Of a stretch of DNA of 64,000 nucleotides, positions 1 through 9,356 are shown in pieces (the first letter of the stretch is position 1; every line of letters begins with the position of its first letter). Both the position numbers and the translations under genes were made by a program. The stretch comes from a virus: positions 1 through 64,000 of IMG/VR virus record IMGVR_UViG_3300042922_001062; one strand, 5' to 3'. Under the pieces are notes generated by a model that had not been told where the DNA came from, made no database searches, and saw only the letters and a program-made list of their open reading frames with translations.

Positions 1-2
1 AG

Positions 3-1013
3 ATCGCCATCATCGCCACCGCCATCATCGCCCTCGCCGCGGCCATGTTCGTCGCCCGCGCGGTGCTGATACCGATCGTCGCGGCGGTGATCATCGGCAG
101 CGTCATCGGCCCCGCCATCGAGGGGCTGGCGAAGCGCGGCGTGCCTATCGCGCTCGGCTCGCTATTGATCGTGGCGGGCCTTATCGCCGGGCTCTACGGC
201 GCGGCCGTGGCGCTGGCGGGGCCGGTCGCCGACTGGATGGGCAGGGCGCCCGAGGTCGGCGCCATTCTCCAGGAGCGCTTCGCCGCGCTCAAGCCGAGCC
301 TGCAGACCGTCATCTCGCTGATCGAATCGATCCAGTCCATCGGCCGCGTCGCCGAGCCCCCCATGGCGGTGGAGATCGCCAATTCGCGCATGCTGGAGAG
401 CATGGTGACGCTGGTGACCCCGGTGATCGGCGAGTTCATCCTGTTCATCGGCTCGCTGCTGTTCTTCCTGGCGGGGCGGGTGCAGATCAAGCGGCGCGTC
501 GTGCAGGTGATGGGGCCGCGCTCGGCGCGGCTGACGGCGCTGCGCGTGTTCCGCGAGATCGAGGACCGCCTCGGCGCCTATCTCGTCACCGCGACCTTCA
601 TCAATATCGGCCTCGGCCTCGCCACCGCGCTGATGACCTGGGCGCTCGGCCTGCCCAACCCGCCGCTCTGGGGCGCGGCGGCCGGCGTGCTGAACTACGT
701 CCCCTATGTCGGCCCGGCGGTGATGACGCTGATCCTGGCGGTCGCCGGCATCGTCACCTTTCCCGGCATCCTCGAGGCGATGCTGCCGGCGGCGTTCTTC
801 CTCATGATCACCAGCATAGAGGGCCAGTTCCTCACCCCGCTGATCATCGGCCGGCGGGTGGCGCTCAATCCCTTCGCCGTGTTCCTGTCCATGGCGTTCT
901 GGACCTGGCTGTGGGGACCGGCGGGCACCTTCCTCTCCGTGCCGCTGCTGATCGCGGTGATGGCGCTGGCCGACGCGCTGCTCGTCAAGCGGCGTCCACA
1001 GCTCCCCGGTTGA
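3..1013 (+). CDS. AI-2E family transporter, 5'-truncated by window edge
   Basis: Polytopic inner-membrane protein of the AI-2E/PerM/YdiK family. The frame is already open at base 3, in a hydrophobic I/A-rich helix that runs into the ATG at 45, so the true start lies before the window. Several membrane segments follow, and the C-terminal half has the family pattern: a glycine-rich hairpin near NYVPYVGP, then a segment ending EGQFLTPLIIGRRVALNP. Members export small molecules or act as ion antiporters; the substrate cannot be read here. It is the last chromosomal gene before the tRNA used as attachment site. Confidence 0.85.
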   Translation: MAIIATAIIALAAAMFVARAVLIPIVAAVIIGSVIGPAIEGLAKRGVPIALGSLLIVAGLIAGLYGAAVALAGPVADWMGRAPEVGAILQERFAALKPSLQTVISLIESIQSIGRVAEPPMAVEIANSRMLESMVTLVTPVIGEFILFIGSLLFFLAGRVQIKRRVVQVMGPRSARLTALRVFREIEDRLGAYLVTATFINIGLGLATALMTWALGLPNPPLWGAAAGVLNYVPYVGPAVMTLILAVAGIVTFPGILEAMLPAAFFLMITSIEGQFLTPLIIGRRVALNPFAVFLSMAFWTWLWGPAGTFLSVPLLIAVMALADALLVKRRPQLPG

Positions 1014-1126
1014 GGTCGAGGCTTGGTGAGTATGCCTTGGAAAGCCGGCCGGACATGCTTGACACCCGGCGGGGGCTGCCTTAACACCCGCCGCACTCGA
1101 CGCGCGGCCCACTGAGGCCCGTCGTT

Positions 1127-2460
<1,334 letters not shown>

Positions 2461-2483
<23 letters not shown>

Positions 2484-2733
2484 GCGCTACCTCCCTAGCG
2501 TCGCGTGCGCCGGCGGCCGTGGTCAAGCCTGAGCGGCGATCCATCCAGCTATCTATGGCCTTGAGGTCGAACATCCCCGTCGTCGGGTCCGCCGCGGGAA
2601 ACCCACGACGTTGCAGCTCTGGCAGTTTGGCGACGAATTCCGCCGGCGTGAGGTGGAGCCGACGTGCCGCCTTAGCGGGAGGCACGTCGCGCGGCTCAAC
2701 CGGAAACCTGACGGATGGCGCGCGGCCGATCAT
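2461..2733 (-). CDS. Small HTH protein, possible excisionase
   Basis: 90 residues. The central segment ARRLHLTPAEFVAKLPEL followed by GFPAADPTTGMFDLKAIDSWMDR has the shape of an AlpA/Xis-type winged helix: helix, turn, then a small sheet reading a target. It lies directly upstream of and overlaps the integrase gene, the usual place for a recombination directionality factor. ATG 2733 overlaps the upstream stop (ATGA). Function inferred from shape and position. Confidence 0.55.
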
Positions 2734-3215
2734 CGCTGTTCTCCGGCCGCGAGCGGCATCGACTGGTGGTAGGCCGATAATACGATCTTGCCGAGCGCCT
2801 GGACGATCTCCGGTTCGGCCATCCGGGCATCGCGCATGGTCACCGATGCGGCATAGAGCTTCGACGCGACGAACAGCGGATCGATGTTCCGCTGCTCCCA
2901 CCACCATTCTTCACCGAAGCGATGCTGCGCTTCCGAGCTGATGGTGTGGAACCAGGCGCAGAGCGGCACCGCCCATTTGTCGTCAGGCTTGATGCCGATG
3001 CCGGTGACCGGCTTGCCGTACATGGCGCTCGCATAGCGGATATGAGCGGCCTCGCCGGCCGGCATCTTGCCGCTGACCAGGCACGGCAGCTGCCGGATGA
3101 TTTTGAGGTGCTCGGGATCCTCGAGCCGGGTGCGCGGCGGCTTAGGACGGCGTCCGGATTTCGGGCGGGCGGTCTTCAGCTTGGGGCGGATGCCGGAATC
3201 GATGCGGGCAGCCAT
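2730..3215 (-). CDS. Putative HNH-type nuclease (DUF968/Ref-like)
   Basis: 161 residues. Conserved pieces in order: HLKIIRQLPCLVSG, AAHIRY, a linker ending KPDDKWAVPLCAWFH, then AQHRFGEEWWWEQ. This Cys/His layout matches phage proteins related to the DUF968 and Ref nuclease group, which cut DNA at recombination intermediates. The second Cys of a usual zinc pair is less clear, so activity is uncertain. ATG at 3215 follows a purine-rich stretch; a longer reading to 3260 looks less likely. It is the second member of the int-proximal leftward operon. Confidence 0.6.
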   Translation of the reverse strand: MAARIDSGIRPKLKTARPKSGRRPKPPRTRLEDPEHLKIIRQLPCLVSGKMPAGEAAHIRYASAMYGKPVTGIGIKPDDKWAVPLCAWFHTISSEAQHRFGEEWWWEQRNIDPLFVASKLYAASVTMRDARMAEPEIVQALGKIVLSAYHQSMPLAAGEQR

Positions 3216-3217
3216 GG

Positions 3218-3727
3218 TCACCACCCGACCTTGCCGATCGAATATTCCCGATCGCGCCACCGGTTCGCCCGGGAGAGGGAACTGTTGTCGGGCTTGAAGC
3301 CGTCCGAGGCTGTTGCATACAGCGATCCATCACGACCGCGGTTTGCGACGGCGAGGAGCACATCGCCTATGCAGGGCTGGCCGAGTGCAGGCCAATCCGC
3401 GAGCGTCTTGCCGCGCAGGCTGCGTTCGACCTCCAGCAGAGACGGAGGGGCGGGCAATTGGGCGAGCACCTCCTTGGAGAGGAAACACCACAGCGGTTCG
3501 ACGATGGTCAGGCCCATCAGCCACGCATAATGCAGCCGCGTGACCATAAGCATCCGGCTGCCTCTGGTGTCTGCATCAAGGGAGAGCCGGGCATGGGTGA
3601 GGACATAGGGCTGGTCGATCCAGAACGGTGACCGCCATGGCGTAGCCCGATCGACACGCACGGCTCCGCGCGGCACGAAGGTGCGGCCGTTCACCTTGGT
3701 GAGGCGGACCCGCTGCGGTTCAGGCAT
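3218..3727 (-). CDS. DUF4326 domain protein
   Basis: 169 residues. The N-terminus (VRLTKVNGRTFVPRGAVRVDRATPWRSPF) matches the DUF4326 pattern of a short beta-rich domain found in phages and alphaproteobacteria. The remainder contains PALGQPCIGDVLL, also typical. Biochemical role unknown. ATG 3727 was chosen because the family begins just before this motif; the frame extends upstream without resemblance. First gene of this leftward block, divergent from 3927. Confidence 0.6.
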   Translation of the reverse strand: MPEPQRVRLTKVNGRTFVPRGAVRVDRATPWRSPFWIDQPYVLTHARLSLDADTRGSRMLMVTRLHYAWLMGLTIVEPLWCFLSKEVLAQLPAPPSLLEVERSLRGKTLADWPALGQPCIGDVLLAVANRGRDGSLYATASDGFKPDNSSLSRANRWRDREYSIGKVGW

Positions 3728-3926
3728 GGGTGACCTCGCGCAAGGATGCAACGCGCTTGGGACGAGGTCCGAATACTTGTGCGTTGCAAAGGTGGAGACA
3801 GATAATTGTCTGTCCATACCGCGAAACCGTCGAACTTGCACAAGTAGACAGAGGGTCGTTTCGCGGAACTATGCAGTGGCAAGACAGTTCTTTTTGGGCG
3901 GCATCATCCGCACAGGGAGAACTACA
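3728..3926. promoter_or_regulatory. Divergent intergenic region
   Basis: About 200 bases between two divergent genes, less GC-rich than its neighbours. It must hold promoters for both directions, but I see no operator repeat like those of the immunity region. A purine-rich GGGAG box at 3916-3920 serves the rightward gene. Confidence 0.4.
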
Positions 3927-4109
3927 ATGGCCAACAATCCGGATCACAAGCAGGGCATGGGCGATCGGGACCAGCACAAGCAGGACCCGAACCAGAAGCC
4001 CGGCCAGGAGAAGCCCGGCCAGCAGCACACCCAGAACCCGGGTGGTCAGAAGCAGCACGGCGAGGAACGCCGTGATCAGAATGAACAGCACAAGGGCGGT
4101 CAGCGCTAA
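3927..4109 (+). CDS. Small Gln/Lys-rich hydrophilic protein
   Basis: 60 residues beginning MANNPDHKQG, very rich in Q, K, G, H, D and N, with no hydrophobic core and presumably disordered. Similar hydrophilic stress-type peptides occur in Hyphomicrobiales. It has its own ribosome site and its own terminator (4124-4166) inside a leftward region, so it is an independently expressed accessory gene. Function unknown. Confidence 0.6.
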   Translation: MANNPDHKQGMGDRDQHKQDPNQKPGQEKPGQQHTQNPGGQKQHGEERRDQNEQHKGGQR

Positions 4110-4123
4110 GACGTAGCACGACC

Positions 4124-4166
4124 ACCGCCCGCCCGTTCCGGCTGACTGCCGGGGCGGGCGGTTTTT
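4124..4166 (+). terminator. Rho-independent terminator
   Basis: ACCGCCCGCCC at 4124-4134 pairs with GGGCGGGCGGT ending at 4162, followed by TTTT. It closes the 60-residue gene. Confidence 0.85.
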
Positions 4167-4198
4167 CGTCGCGGCTCTCGTTGGACGGCGTTCGGCTG

Positions 4199-5041
4199 TC
4201 ATTCCGCCGCCTCTGGATCATTGGCCACACCGGCGCCGCGCCGCCGACGAGCCTGATGCTCCAGCTTCGCGACAGCCATGATGATGGGCTTCAGTTCGGC
4301 CGGGGCCTCGTCGTAGTTCCGAGCCGACTTTCCGTTCAGGCGGGGCAGCAACCCGATCGGCACCGCCTCCCAGTTTGAAGGATCGGTGTTCGACCGGTTG
4401 CCATCGAGGCACTTGAGCACGTGGCCCTCAGGAATCGGGCCGTTCTTCCGGCTCCAAAGCCATTTGTGCTTCTGCACGCGCCGCGTCGCTGCGCCGGTGT
4501 AGGGGTTCGTCTCGTCGACGATCAGCCACACATATCCGTGCGCGTCGATCGATTCATGGCCGGCGCCCCTGTAGGTGTGAGAACGCTGGCCCTTCTTGAA
4601 CTGAGTGCGTGCCGAGTTGGCGTTGAAGGGCATTTGCTTGCCCTTGTTCGCCGGCACTGCGCCCCGGCTGAAGCGCCCGTCGCGGCCGGTTTTCCAACCC
4701 TTCCGCTTCCGCAGTGCATGCAACTGCGCGGCCGTGACGTCGCCCCGGCCGAACTCAGCGCAGAACGCCTTATGGAACTCGGCGATCGGCAGCGCTCGGT
4801 TGTCGTGCAACCAACCGATCTCGACGGTGCTGAAGCGCCGGTGGCGCCCTGCGGTGCGTCCGGGAGCCCTTCCGACCTTCCAGCCCTTTCGCTTGCGCAG
4901 ACCATGGAGGTGAGCCGCCGACACGTCCGTGCGCCCGAACCGTTGAATGAACGCCCGGTGATAGTCGCTGATCACCAGCGTGCGGTTCTCTTCCAGCCAC
5001 GCCATCTCCGCGGCACTGTAGGCGATCCTACCGCCCCTCAT
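4199..5041 (-). CDS. HNH homing-type endonuclease with duplicated DNA-binding repeat
   Basis: 280 residues. The N-terminal half is a tandem duplication: residues ~8-57 and ~69-116 both run as W-L-x-x-N-R, F-x-x-F-G-R-x-D-V, A-x-x-L-H-x-L-R-K-R-K-G-W-K, read as two small DNA-binding helices. The C-terminal half is an HNH_3-like nuclease: KHKWLWSRKNGPIPEGHVLKCLDGNRSNTDPSNWE contains the conserved H, the N pair and the loop. It is probably a free-standing homing endonuclease. It overlaps the downstream stop by four bases (ATGA) with 5038-5298. Confidence 0.85.
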   Translation of the reverse strand: MRGGRIAYSAAEMAWLEENRTLVISDYHRAFIQRFGRTDVSAAHLHGLRKRKGWKVGRAPGRTAGRHRRFSTVEIGWLHDNRALPIAEFHKAFCAEFGRGDVTAAQLHALRKRKGWKTGRDGRFSRGAVPANKGKQMPFNANSARTQFKKGQRSHTYRGAGHESIDAHGYVWLIVDETNPYTGAATRRVQKHKWLWSRKNGPIPEGHVLKCLDGNRSNTDPSNWEAVPIGLLPRLNGKSARNYDEAPAELKPIIMAVAKLEHQARRRRGAGVANDPEAAE

Positions 5042-5298
5042 TCCGATTGCCCCTTGATCACCGGGGCTGGGATTGCCGGTGCCGGCAGATAGGGGACGGG
5101 ATTGGCGCCGGCATCATAGGCGATCTTCGCCGCCTGGATCTGGAGCGCGGCATTGCGGATGATTTGATCCGCGACGGCCACCATCGCCTCGCCCCGCTTC
5201 GCCTCCGTCTCGATCTGTTCGGCCGTGAGATCCTCGTCAGAGAGGCGCTCAAGCTGCGCGAAGAGGTGATCGTTGAGATCGCTCAAGCGGTTCTTCAT
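5038..5298 (-). CDS. Hypothetical phage protein, helical N-terminus
   Basis: 86 residues: MKNRLSDLNDHLFAQLERL, an acidic stretch, then a helical run KRGEAMVAVADQIIRNAALQ and a Pro-rich tail. I recognise the style of a small phage early protein found next to HNH genes in rhizobial prophages, but know no function. ATG 5298 was chosen over longer readings that carry no recognisable sequence. Confidence 0.6.
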   Translation of the reverse strand: MKNRLSDLNDHLFAQLERLSDEDLTAEQIETEAKRGEAMVAVADQIIRNAALQIQAAKIAYDAGANPVPYLPAPAIPAPVIKGQSE

Positions 5299-5443
5299 GG
5301 GATTCTGCCTTCCAATGAGGTCCGTCCGGTGTCGCAAAGCAGATCGGCAACGAGGATCTTGCGCGTCATGCCGCGACCCTCTCGACAGCATCTGCGCCCC
5401 GTTCAATTGTGGTCGGCACTGCCTTCCAGCTGGAATCCCCGCC

Positions 5444-5920
5444 GTGGTTTCGACGCGACCCTTGTTCCACTCGGCACCGATCCTTTTGGCGCCCGGCAGC
5501 GTCGTGATGCCCGGGAACTGGGGCCGCCTTTTGCGCGACCGAGCCGATCAGCACCCGCACTGGAACCGAGAGATGGCACTTGAAGAATGGAGATCCGCCC
5601 ACGCGCCAGATAAGCCGAGCAGGCTGTTCGCCTGTTTCGCGTGTGAGTGTCTTGCCGTGGCGGAGTTCTATGTGCAGCACGCTGTAAGAACGGGCAGCCC
5701 GCGCGCAGTGATCTACGAGGCAACGAAGGAAGACGCATCGGCGGGCGAGCACCGCGGCGACTTCAATTGCGTGCAGCCCGTAGCTGGTCTTTCCATGACC
5801 GAGGTCGCTCGGCACTATTGGTCCGGCGCGCAGCCGTTCCGGATCGAGGCGGATGAGCATCTCGATTGTTGGGAGATTGTCACCCCAAGCCCTCTGCGCA
5901 TTCTGCGCCGAGTTGGGTGA
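5444..5920 (+). CDS. DUF2441-like protein (start uncertain)
   Basis: The rightward frame has the DUF2441 hallmarks: LAPGSVVMPGNWGR, LEEWRSAHAPDKPSRLFACFACE, then GEHRGDFNCVQP, MTEVARHYW and a C-terminal EIVTPSPLRIL. Homologues carry an N-terminal aromatic-rich strand just before LAPGS, so GTG 5444 or TTG 5462 is the likely start; neither has a clear ribosome site. The role of the family is unknown. It lies opposite to its neighbours, as an independent insertion. Confidence 0.6.
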   Translation: MVSTRPLFHSAPILLAPGSVVMPGNWGRLLRDRADQHPHWNREMALEEWRSAHAPDKPSRLFACFACECLAVAEFYVQHAVRTGSPRAVIYEATKEDASAGEHRGDFNCVQPVAGLSMTEVARHYWSGAQPFRIEADEHLDCWEIVTPSPLRILRRVG

Positions 5921-6073
5921 GGCGTCGCGGTGCTTGCGGTAAGGCGCGGATGCGTTCGCCTCGCCTCCCGTGAAACGGATGCTTAACCGCGTTTCTCGAA
6001 GAGCTTCACCCTGTCGGAACGTGGCCCGGCAGCCCCCGTTGGTCCGTAGAACTGTCGGAGCATGGGGGAGAAC

Positions 6074-6352
6074 ATGTCGACGACCGTCATTTCCGGCCAC
6101 GGCTGGCTTCGCACAGCTGGTCTCGGGGCCTCTACGGCCTGCTATCACCTGAACCGTACTGCCAGCGGCATCGACGGAGAGGTTTGCGCAGAGATGGCGA
6201 CCATGATCGAAGCTGCGGGGGCTCGGCGCGCGACGCTCGTGCTGGAATCCGGCAGGTCGGTGCGCGTGGATGTGCTGCGCCGCTCCGCCGAGGGGCTCAC
6301 GGTGCATGTTGTCGAGGGCGAGCAAGACGACCTGAGCGGTCCGCTGAGCTGA
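6074..6352 (+). CDS. Hypothetical protein, beta-rich C-terminus
   Basis: 92 residues. The N-terminal third is Thr/Ala-rich; from residue ~47 it reads GARRATLVLESGRSVRVDVLRRSAEGLTVHVVEG, an alternating beta pattern resembling a small PilZ/SH3-like barrel. A GGGGGAG ribosome site at 6064-6070 sets ATG 6074 as start. It converges on the ASCH-like gene. No function assigned. Confidence 0.5.
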   Translation: MSTTVISGHGWLRTAGLGASTACYHLNRTASGIDGEVCAEMATMIEAAGARRATLVLESGRSVRVDVLRRSAEGLTVHVVEGEQDDLSGPLS

Positions 6353-6357
6353 TCGCG

Positions 6358-7059
6358 TCATCGCCGATCACTCGCGGGCATTGCGTCGATGTTCTGCTGG
6401 TGGACTGTGAAGGTGTAGGCGGCGATCCACGGGTTCGCGGCCCAGGAGCCGTCGCCGTTAATCCGGTCCCAGAGGTCGGCGTACCAGCCGCGCGCTGATG
6501 CGAACCACACGCCGCCGATGGCCATGGTGACGTAGTCGTCAGCCACGCGACCGCTGCGCGGGGCCACGTAGGCACCCTCCGCCCGCGCGTCGTCCTCGCT
6601 GATGTCATGCAGCCGCTGCACGCGGACGTCCCGCACGACGAGCGTCAGGCGGGATGCCCAGCGGGGCATGTGCATAGAGGCGCGGAGGCGGCCGATCCTA
6701 GAGATGCCCGGATAGCCCCACGTCTGATGTGCTCCGTCAGCCTCGTACCGGATCGGCTCCTCGCCGCCCATTTCGCAGGGCGCCAGATCGTCGTAGTTGG
6801 CAAGGCTCCGCCACGCCTCGCGGACCCAGAGCCGGTCGCCGGGCTGGATGCGATTCCAGTCTCTGGCGCTTTCTGGAAAGCCCTCGTCGACATGAGTGCC
6901 AGCAGCGCCGACGAAACCACCGTTGCGCCCCTCCCAAGACCACGCACCGTTGGGGTGTACGGTCGGCTGCGGCTTGATCGCCCGCCGCGTCTGCGTCTTC
7001 GTGCCGGCGAGCAGAGCGCGTATCATCGGTGGAGAGAAGAGGATGGGGAGGTCAGCCAT
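6358..7059 (-). CDS. ASCH/PUA-fold phage protein
   Basis: 233 residues. Opens with LFSPPMIRALLAGTKTQTRRAIKPQP, then GDRLWVREAWR, a tryptophan-rich middle, RLTLVVRDVRVQRLHDISEDDARAEG and ends AANPWIAAYTFTV. This is the widespread phage ASCH-like layout (short N-terminal kTQTRR motif, RLWVRE strand, L-x-D-I-S-x-x-D-A). The fold binds RNA or modified nucleotides in relatives; no enzyme activity can be stated. Its start codon overlaps that of the rightward gene at 7058 in the palindrome CCATGG. Confidence 0.75.
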   Translation of the reverse strand: MADLPILFSPPMIRALLAGTKTQTRRAIKPQPTVHPNGAWSWEGRNGGFVGAAGTHVDEGFPESARDWNRIQPGDRLWVREAWRSLANYDDLAPCEMGGEEPIRYEADGAHQTWGYPGISRIGRLRASMHMPRWASRLTLVVRDVRVQRLHDISEDDARAEGAYVAPRSGRVADDYVTMAIGGVWFASARGWYADLWDRINGDGSWAANPWIAAYTFTVHQQNIDAMPASDRR

Positions 7060-7357
7060 GGTATTGCGTCATTGCGGAGAGCGAGAACCGGTCGAGCTGT
7101 TGGAACGCCAGGCCATCAAGTTCGTGATGGTCAATGACCCCACCCGCGCGCGAATTGACTGCCTCGCGAGCTTCGCGGCCTTGCATGACATCGAGGGAGG
7201 TGAGGCTCCCGACAGGGAGGAGCGGATGAGGCGCTTCGAACGCAACCGCTTGGCTTTCGAGACGATCGCCGCATCCAAGTATGACGAGGGGCTTGCCGAG
7301 CCGAACGGTACGGTGATCGTGAAGACAGAGGACGTTCGCCGGCCTGAATTCCGATAG
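7058..7357 (+). CDS. DUF1488-like protein
   Basis: 99 residues. RARIDCLASFAALHDIEG near the N-terminus and NRLAFETIAASKYDEGLAEPNGTVIVKTEDV at the C-terminus match DUF1488 proteins of alphaproteobacteria. Function unknown. ATG 7058 is preceded by GGGGAGG; an in-frame ATG at 7043 is an alternative. It is transcribed against the surrounding leftward operon. Confidence 0.6.
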   Translation: MVLRHCGEREPVELLERQAIKFVMVNDPTRARIDCLASFAALHDIEGGEAPDREERMRRFERNRLAFETIAASKYDEGLAEPNGTVIVKTEDVRRPEFR

Positions 7358-7376
7358 GGGATTCACCATCATCCGA

Positions 7377-7826
7377 TCAACCATGCGAGCCTAGCTTGGT
7401 CGCGCGCCGTTCGATCACCGACCAGATCTTCTGGGCGGTGTCGTCATCGGCGCGGATGAAGAACCGGTAGGGATCGAGCCGGAAGGATTCCCACGCGTTC
7501 CGGTCGCTCGCCGCGATGGCTCCGGCTTCGACGAGCTCGTGCATGTCGATGCCAACCATGATCCGAAGGCGGTTGTGGAAGTCGTCGAGCGCGGCGGTGG
7601 TGGCCGTATCGTGCAGGCGCAGGATCTCGACGGAGCGGGCGCGCTGCGGAATCCGACGGACGAAGCCCCGTTCCTCAAGGGCGTCGAGCATGCGAACGAT
7701 GCCCGCCTTGGACTTGAGGTGCATCGCCTCTGCCATCTCGCCGAAGTTCGGGGAGGACCCTCGCTGCTTGACGTAGCCGTCGATGAACTGGAGGAGCTCG
7801 TGCTGGCGCGGGGTGAGCATGCTCAC
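7377..7826 (-). CDS. LexA-type DNA-binding domain protein without protease
   Basis: 149 residues. Residues ~3-70 match the LexA winged helix: LTPRQHELLQFIDGYVKQRG, SPNFGEMAEAMHLKSKAGI, RMLDALEERGFVRRIPQRARSVEIL. The remaining ~75 residues have no S24 Ser/Lys dyad and instead form a short alpha/beta segment with SFRLDPYRFFIRADDDTA. It could bind SOS-type boxes constitutively and not be cleaved by RecA. GTG 7826 overlaps the upstream TGA by four bases. Confidence 0.8.
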   Translation of the reverse strand: MSMLTPRQHELLQFIDGYVKQRGSSPNFGEMAEAMHLKSKAGIVRMLDALEERGFVRRIPQRARSVEILRLHDTATTAALDDFHNRLRIMVGIDMHELVEAGAIAASDRNAWESFRLDPYRFFIRADDDTAQKIWSVIERRATKLGSHG

Positions 7827-8044
7827 AGCCCCGCGCCGATGTGCACGCCGGCGACGAGCAGTTCGGCGATCTCGGTCGCTTCCGCATCAGAGAGGCCGTT
7901 ATTGACGTCGACCGTGAAGACGTCGCGACCCTCGGCGTCGAGAACGACGCCGACGTCTTCTTCACTGAGCCGGAGCGGGAGCTTGATGCCCAGGCGATCA
8001 AGCGCGGCGACGAACTCTTCATCGCTGGCAGGATAATCACCCAT
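7823..8044 (-). CDS. Hypothetical small acidic protein
   Basis: 73 residues, from MGDYPASDEEFVAALDRLG to a C-terminal amphipathic helix DAEATEIAELLVAGVH. The middle GVVLDAEGRDVFTVD looks like a beta hairpin. No family recognised. Coupled by overlap at both ends (8-base overlap upstream, GTGA downstream), which supports it as a translated operon member. Confidence 0.6.
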   Translation of the reverse strand: MGDYPASDEEFVAALDRLGIKLPLRLSEEDVGVVLDAEGRDVFTVDVNNGLSDAEATEIAELLVAGVHIGAGL

Positions 8045-8246
8045 GGGCGACCTCCATGCCGGCACAGATGGCGTTCACATGCCGGCGGTGGCGCGCCTCG
8101 CGGACGGCGAGGTGCCGAACGTCCGTGATCTCATGTTCGTCGTAGCCCGCCTCCAACAGGAGGATGGCGGTATCGGCCTCGTTCGAGAGGTCGACGGTCG
8201 ATTGGGCGAGCGTGATCGCCATGGCGTCGAGGATCGAGCGTTCCAT
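8037..8246 (-). CDS. Hypothetical small helical protein
   Basis: 69 residues, predicted all-helical: MERSILDAMAITLAQSTVDLSNEADTAILLLEAG, then EITDVRHLAVREARHRRHVN. It overlaps the downstream start by eight bases. No known family; kept because of the operon overlaps and good codon use. Confidence 0.55.
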   Translation of the reverse strand: MERSILDAMAITLAQSTVDLSNEADTAILLLEAGYDEHEITDVRHLAVREARHRRHVNAICAGMEVAHG

Positions 8247-8247
8247 G

Positions 8248-8775
8248 TCAGACCACCGTCGCCGGGTCAGCGCGCTCGAGCCATTGTTCGCGGCTGTCGC
8301 CGAGCCTCCAGTCCATCTGCTCCTCGGTCTCAGGCCAGAGGTGCATGTCATGGACGAGGCGCTGGTACGCCTCGTTGAACCACGTGCGGATATCGGGATC
8401 GGGGTGCTTGTAGCCGACGATCTCGAAGGAATGCAGAAGGTGAAGCTGGAAATGGTGCGGGATGCCGTCGAGATCCTTCAGGTAGTCGCCGAGGATCGAC
8501 CACATCTTACGAGACCATGTTTCGGGCAGGTCTCGGTACGCGGTCTCGTAGCTCGGCCCCATGAAGCTGCCGCCGCGGCTGTCCCACGGGTTGTCCAGTA
8601 CACAGCCGTCGAGCGATGAAACCAAGATGCAGCGCCGATACCAGCGCAACAGCATCTTGGTGGCGCCGTACTTCGGGATGCCGTCGGGACCGCGCACAGC
8701 GGTCAGCAACACGGTCTGCTGCATGAACGAAATGCCGTGGGTCCACGGCTGCGTCACGGGGCCTTTTTCAGCCAT
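8248..8775 (-). CDS. Hypothetical phage protein with aromatic-rich helical region
   Basis: 175 residues. Contains RWYRRCILVSSLDGCVLDNPWD, then PSYETAYRDLPETWSRKMWSIL and HHFQLHLLHSFEIVGYKHPDPDIRTWFNEAYQRLVHDMHLWPET. The H and W density is unusual and recalls phage early proteins of unknown role seen in rhizobial siphophages. No catalytic motif recognised. It overlaps the upstream membrane gene by eight bases. Confidence 0.6.
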   Translation of the reverse strand: MAEKGPVTQPWTHGISFMQQTVLLTAVRGPDGIPKYGATKMLLRWYRRCILVSSLDGCVLDNPWDSRGGSFMGPSYETAYRDLPETWSRKMWSILGDYLKDLDGIPHHFQLHLLHSFEIVGYKHPDPDIRTWFNEAYQRLVHDMHLWPETEEQMDWRLGDSREQWLERADPATVV

Positions 8776-8968
8776 GCGGCACCTGTCCGGGATCATCGCC
8801 ATAAGGTTGGGCGTGCGGGTCGGGGAAATCGTCCTGATCGGCGCACCGAAGGCCGAGGACGAAGGCGAGCACGACGAAGGGGAACATGAGCGTGGCGCCC
8901 ATCGTCAGGGCGTACCAGAACTGCCGGTTCGCGCTGGCCACCTCGGAGGCGAGGGCGATGGTTTCCAT
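8768..8968 (-). CDS. Small single-pass membrane protein
   Basis: 66 residues with one strong membrane helix at residues ~20-42 (FWYALTMGATLMFPFVVLAF) and a short acidic, Pro-rich tail. TGATG coupling with the upstream gene at 8968 supports ATG there; GTG 8971 is possible. Probably a phage inner-membrane accessory protein. Confidence 0.6.
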   Translation of the reverse strand: METIALASEVASANRQFWYALTMGATLMFPFVVLAFVLGLRCADQDDFPDPHAQPYGDDPGQVPHG

Positions 8969-9255
8969 CACGCGAGCCTCCCGACGAACGGGGAGCCGAG
9001 AGCGCGCTCGAGATGGATAAGCGCCTCGTCTCGGCGACCGACGTAGATCTCGTGCCGCGCGAGCGCGAGCTCGTCAGCGATGAGACCGTAAGTCGGCGCT
9101 ATGGCGTCTCCCTCTCGGGAGAGGACCCGTTCCGCCTCGGCTTCGGTGATCAGGCGGCGGTCGATCAGCGCTTGCAGCAGCTGATCGGTGTCGAAGTCGT
9201 TGAGGTCGGCTTCGACCTCGACGCGGTTGAATGTGCTGCAGCGTCTCCAGGCCAT
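8968..9255 (-). CDS. Hypothetical protein
   Basis: 95 residues: an acidic segment DLNDFDTDQLLQALIDRRLITEAEAERVL suggesting a small helical bundle, then RHEIYVGRRDEALIHLERALGSPF, reminiscent of one TPR-like helical hairpin. Coupled (TGATG) to the 33-residue membrane peptide upstream. Unknown role. Confidence 0.55.
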   Translation of the reverse strand: MAWRRCSTFNRVEVEADLNDFDTDQLLQALIDRRLITEAEAERVLSREGDAIAPTYGLIADELALARHEIYVGRRDEALIHLERALGSPFVGRLA

Positions 9256-9356
9256 CAGACCGCTCCCGTCAGAATGCCGGCCCAAAGGCCGACGGCCATG
9301 ACGAAGAGCCCGAGCGCGGCCAAGGCCGCCGCTTCATGCGGCAGGGCGTGCAGCAT
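9255..9356 (-). CDS. 33-residue membrane peptide
   Basis: Starts at ATG 9356 and ends at TGA 9255-9257, whose last base begins the next ATG (TGATG). The product is essentially one hydrophobic helix (ALGLFVMAVGLWAG) after a short HALPHEAA lead. It begins inside the 3' end of the ProQ-like gene. The double coupling argues that it is translated; it could be a holin-like or regulatory peptide, but nothing proves that. Confidence 0.5.
   Translation of the reverse strand: MLHALPHEAAALAALGLFVMAVGLWAGILTGAV

Noticed and set aside
162-1112. Long leftward open frame opposite the transporter
   Set aside because: Arg/His/Gln-rich shadow typical of high-GC antisense frames; the membrane protein on the other strand is clearly real.
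5366-6361. 331-codon leftward frame across 5.4-6.4 kb
   Set aside because: Its codon use is shadow-like, and the rightward DUF2441-like and 92-residue frames explain the region better.
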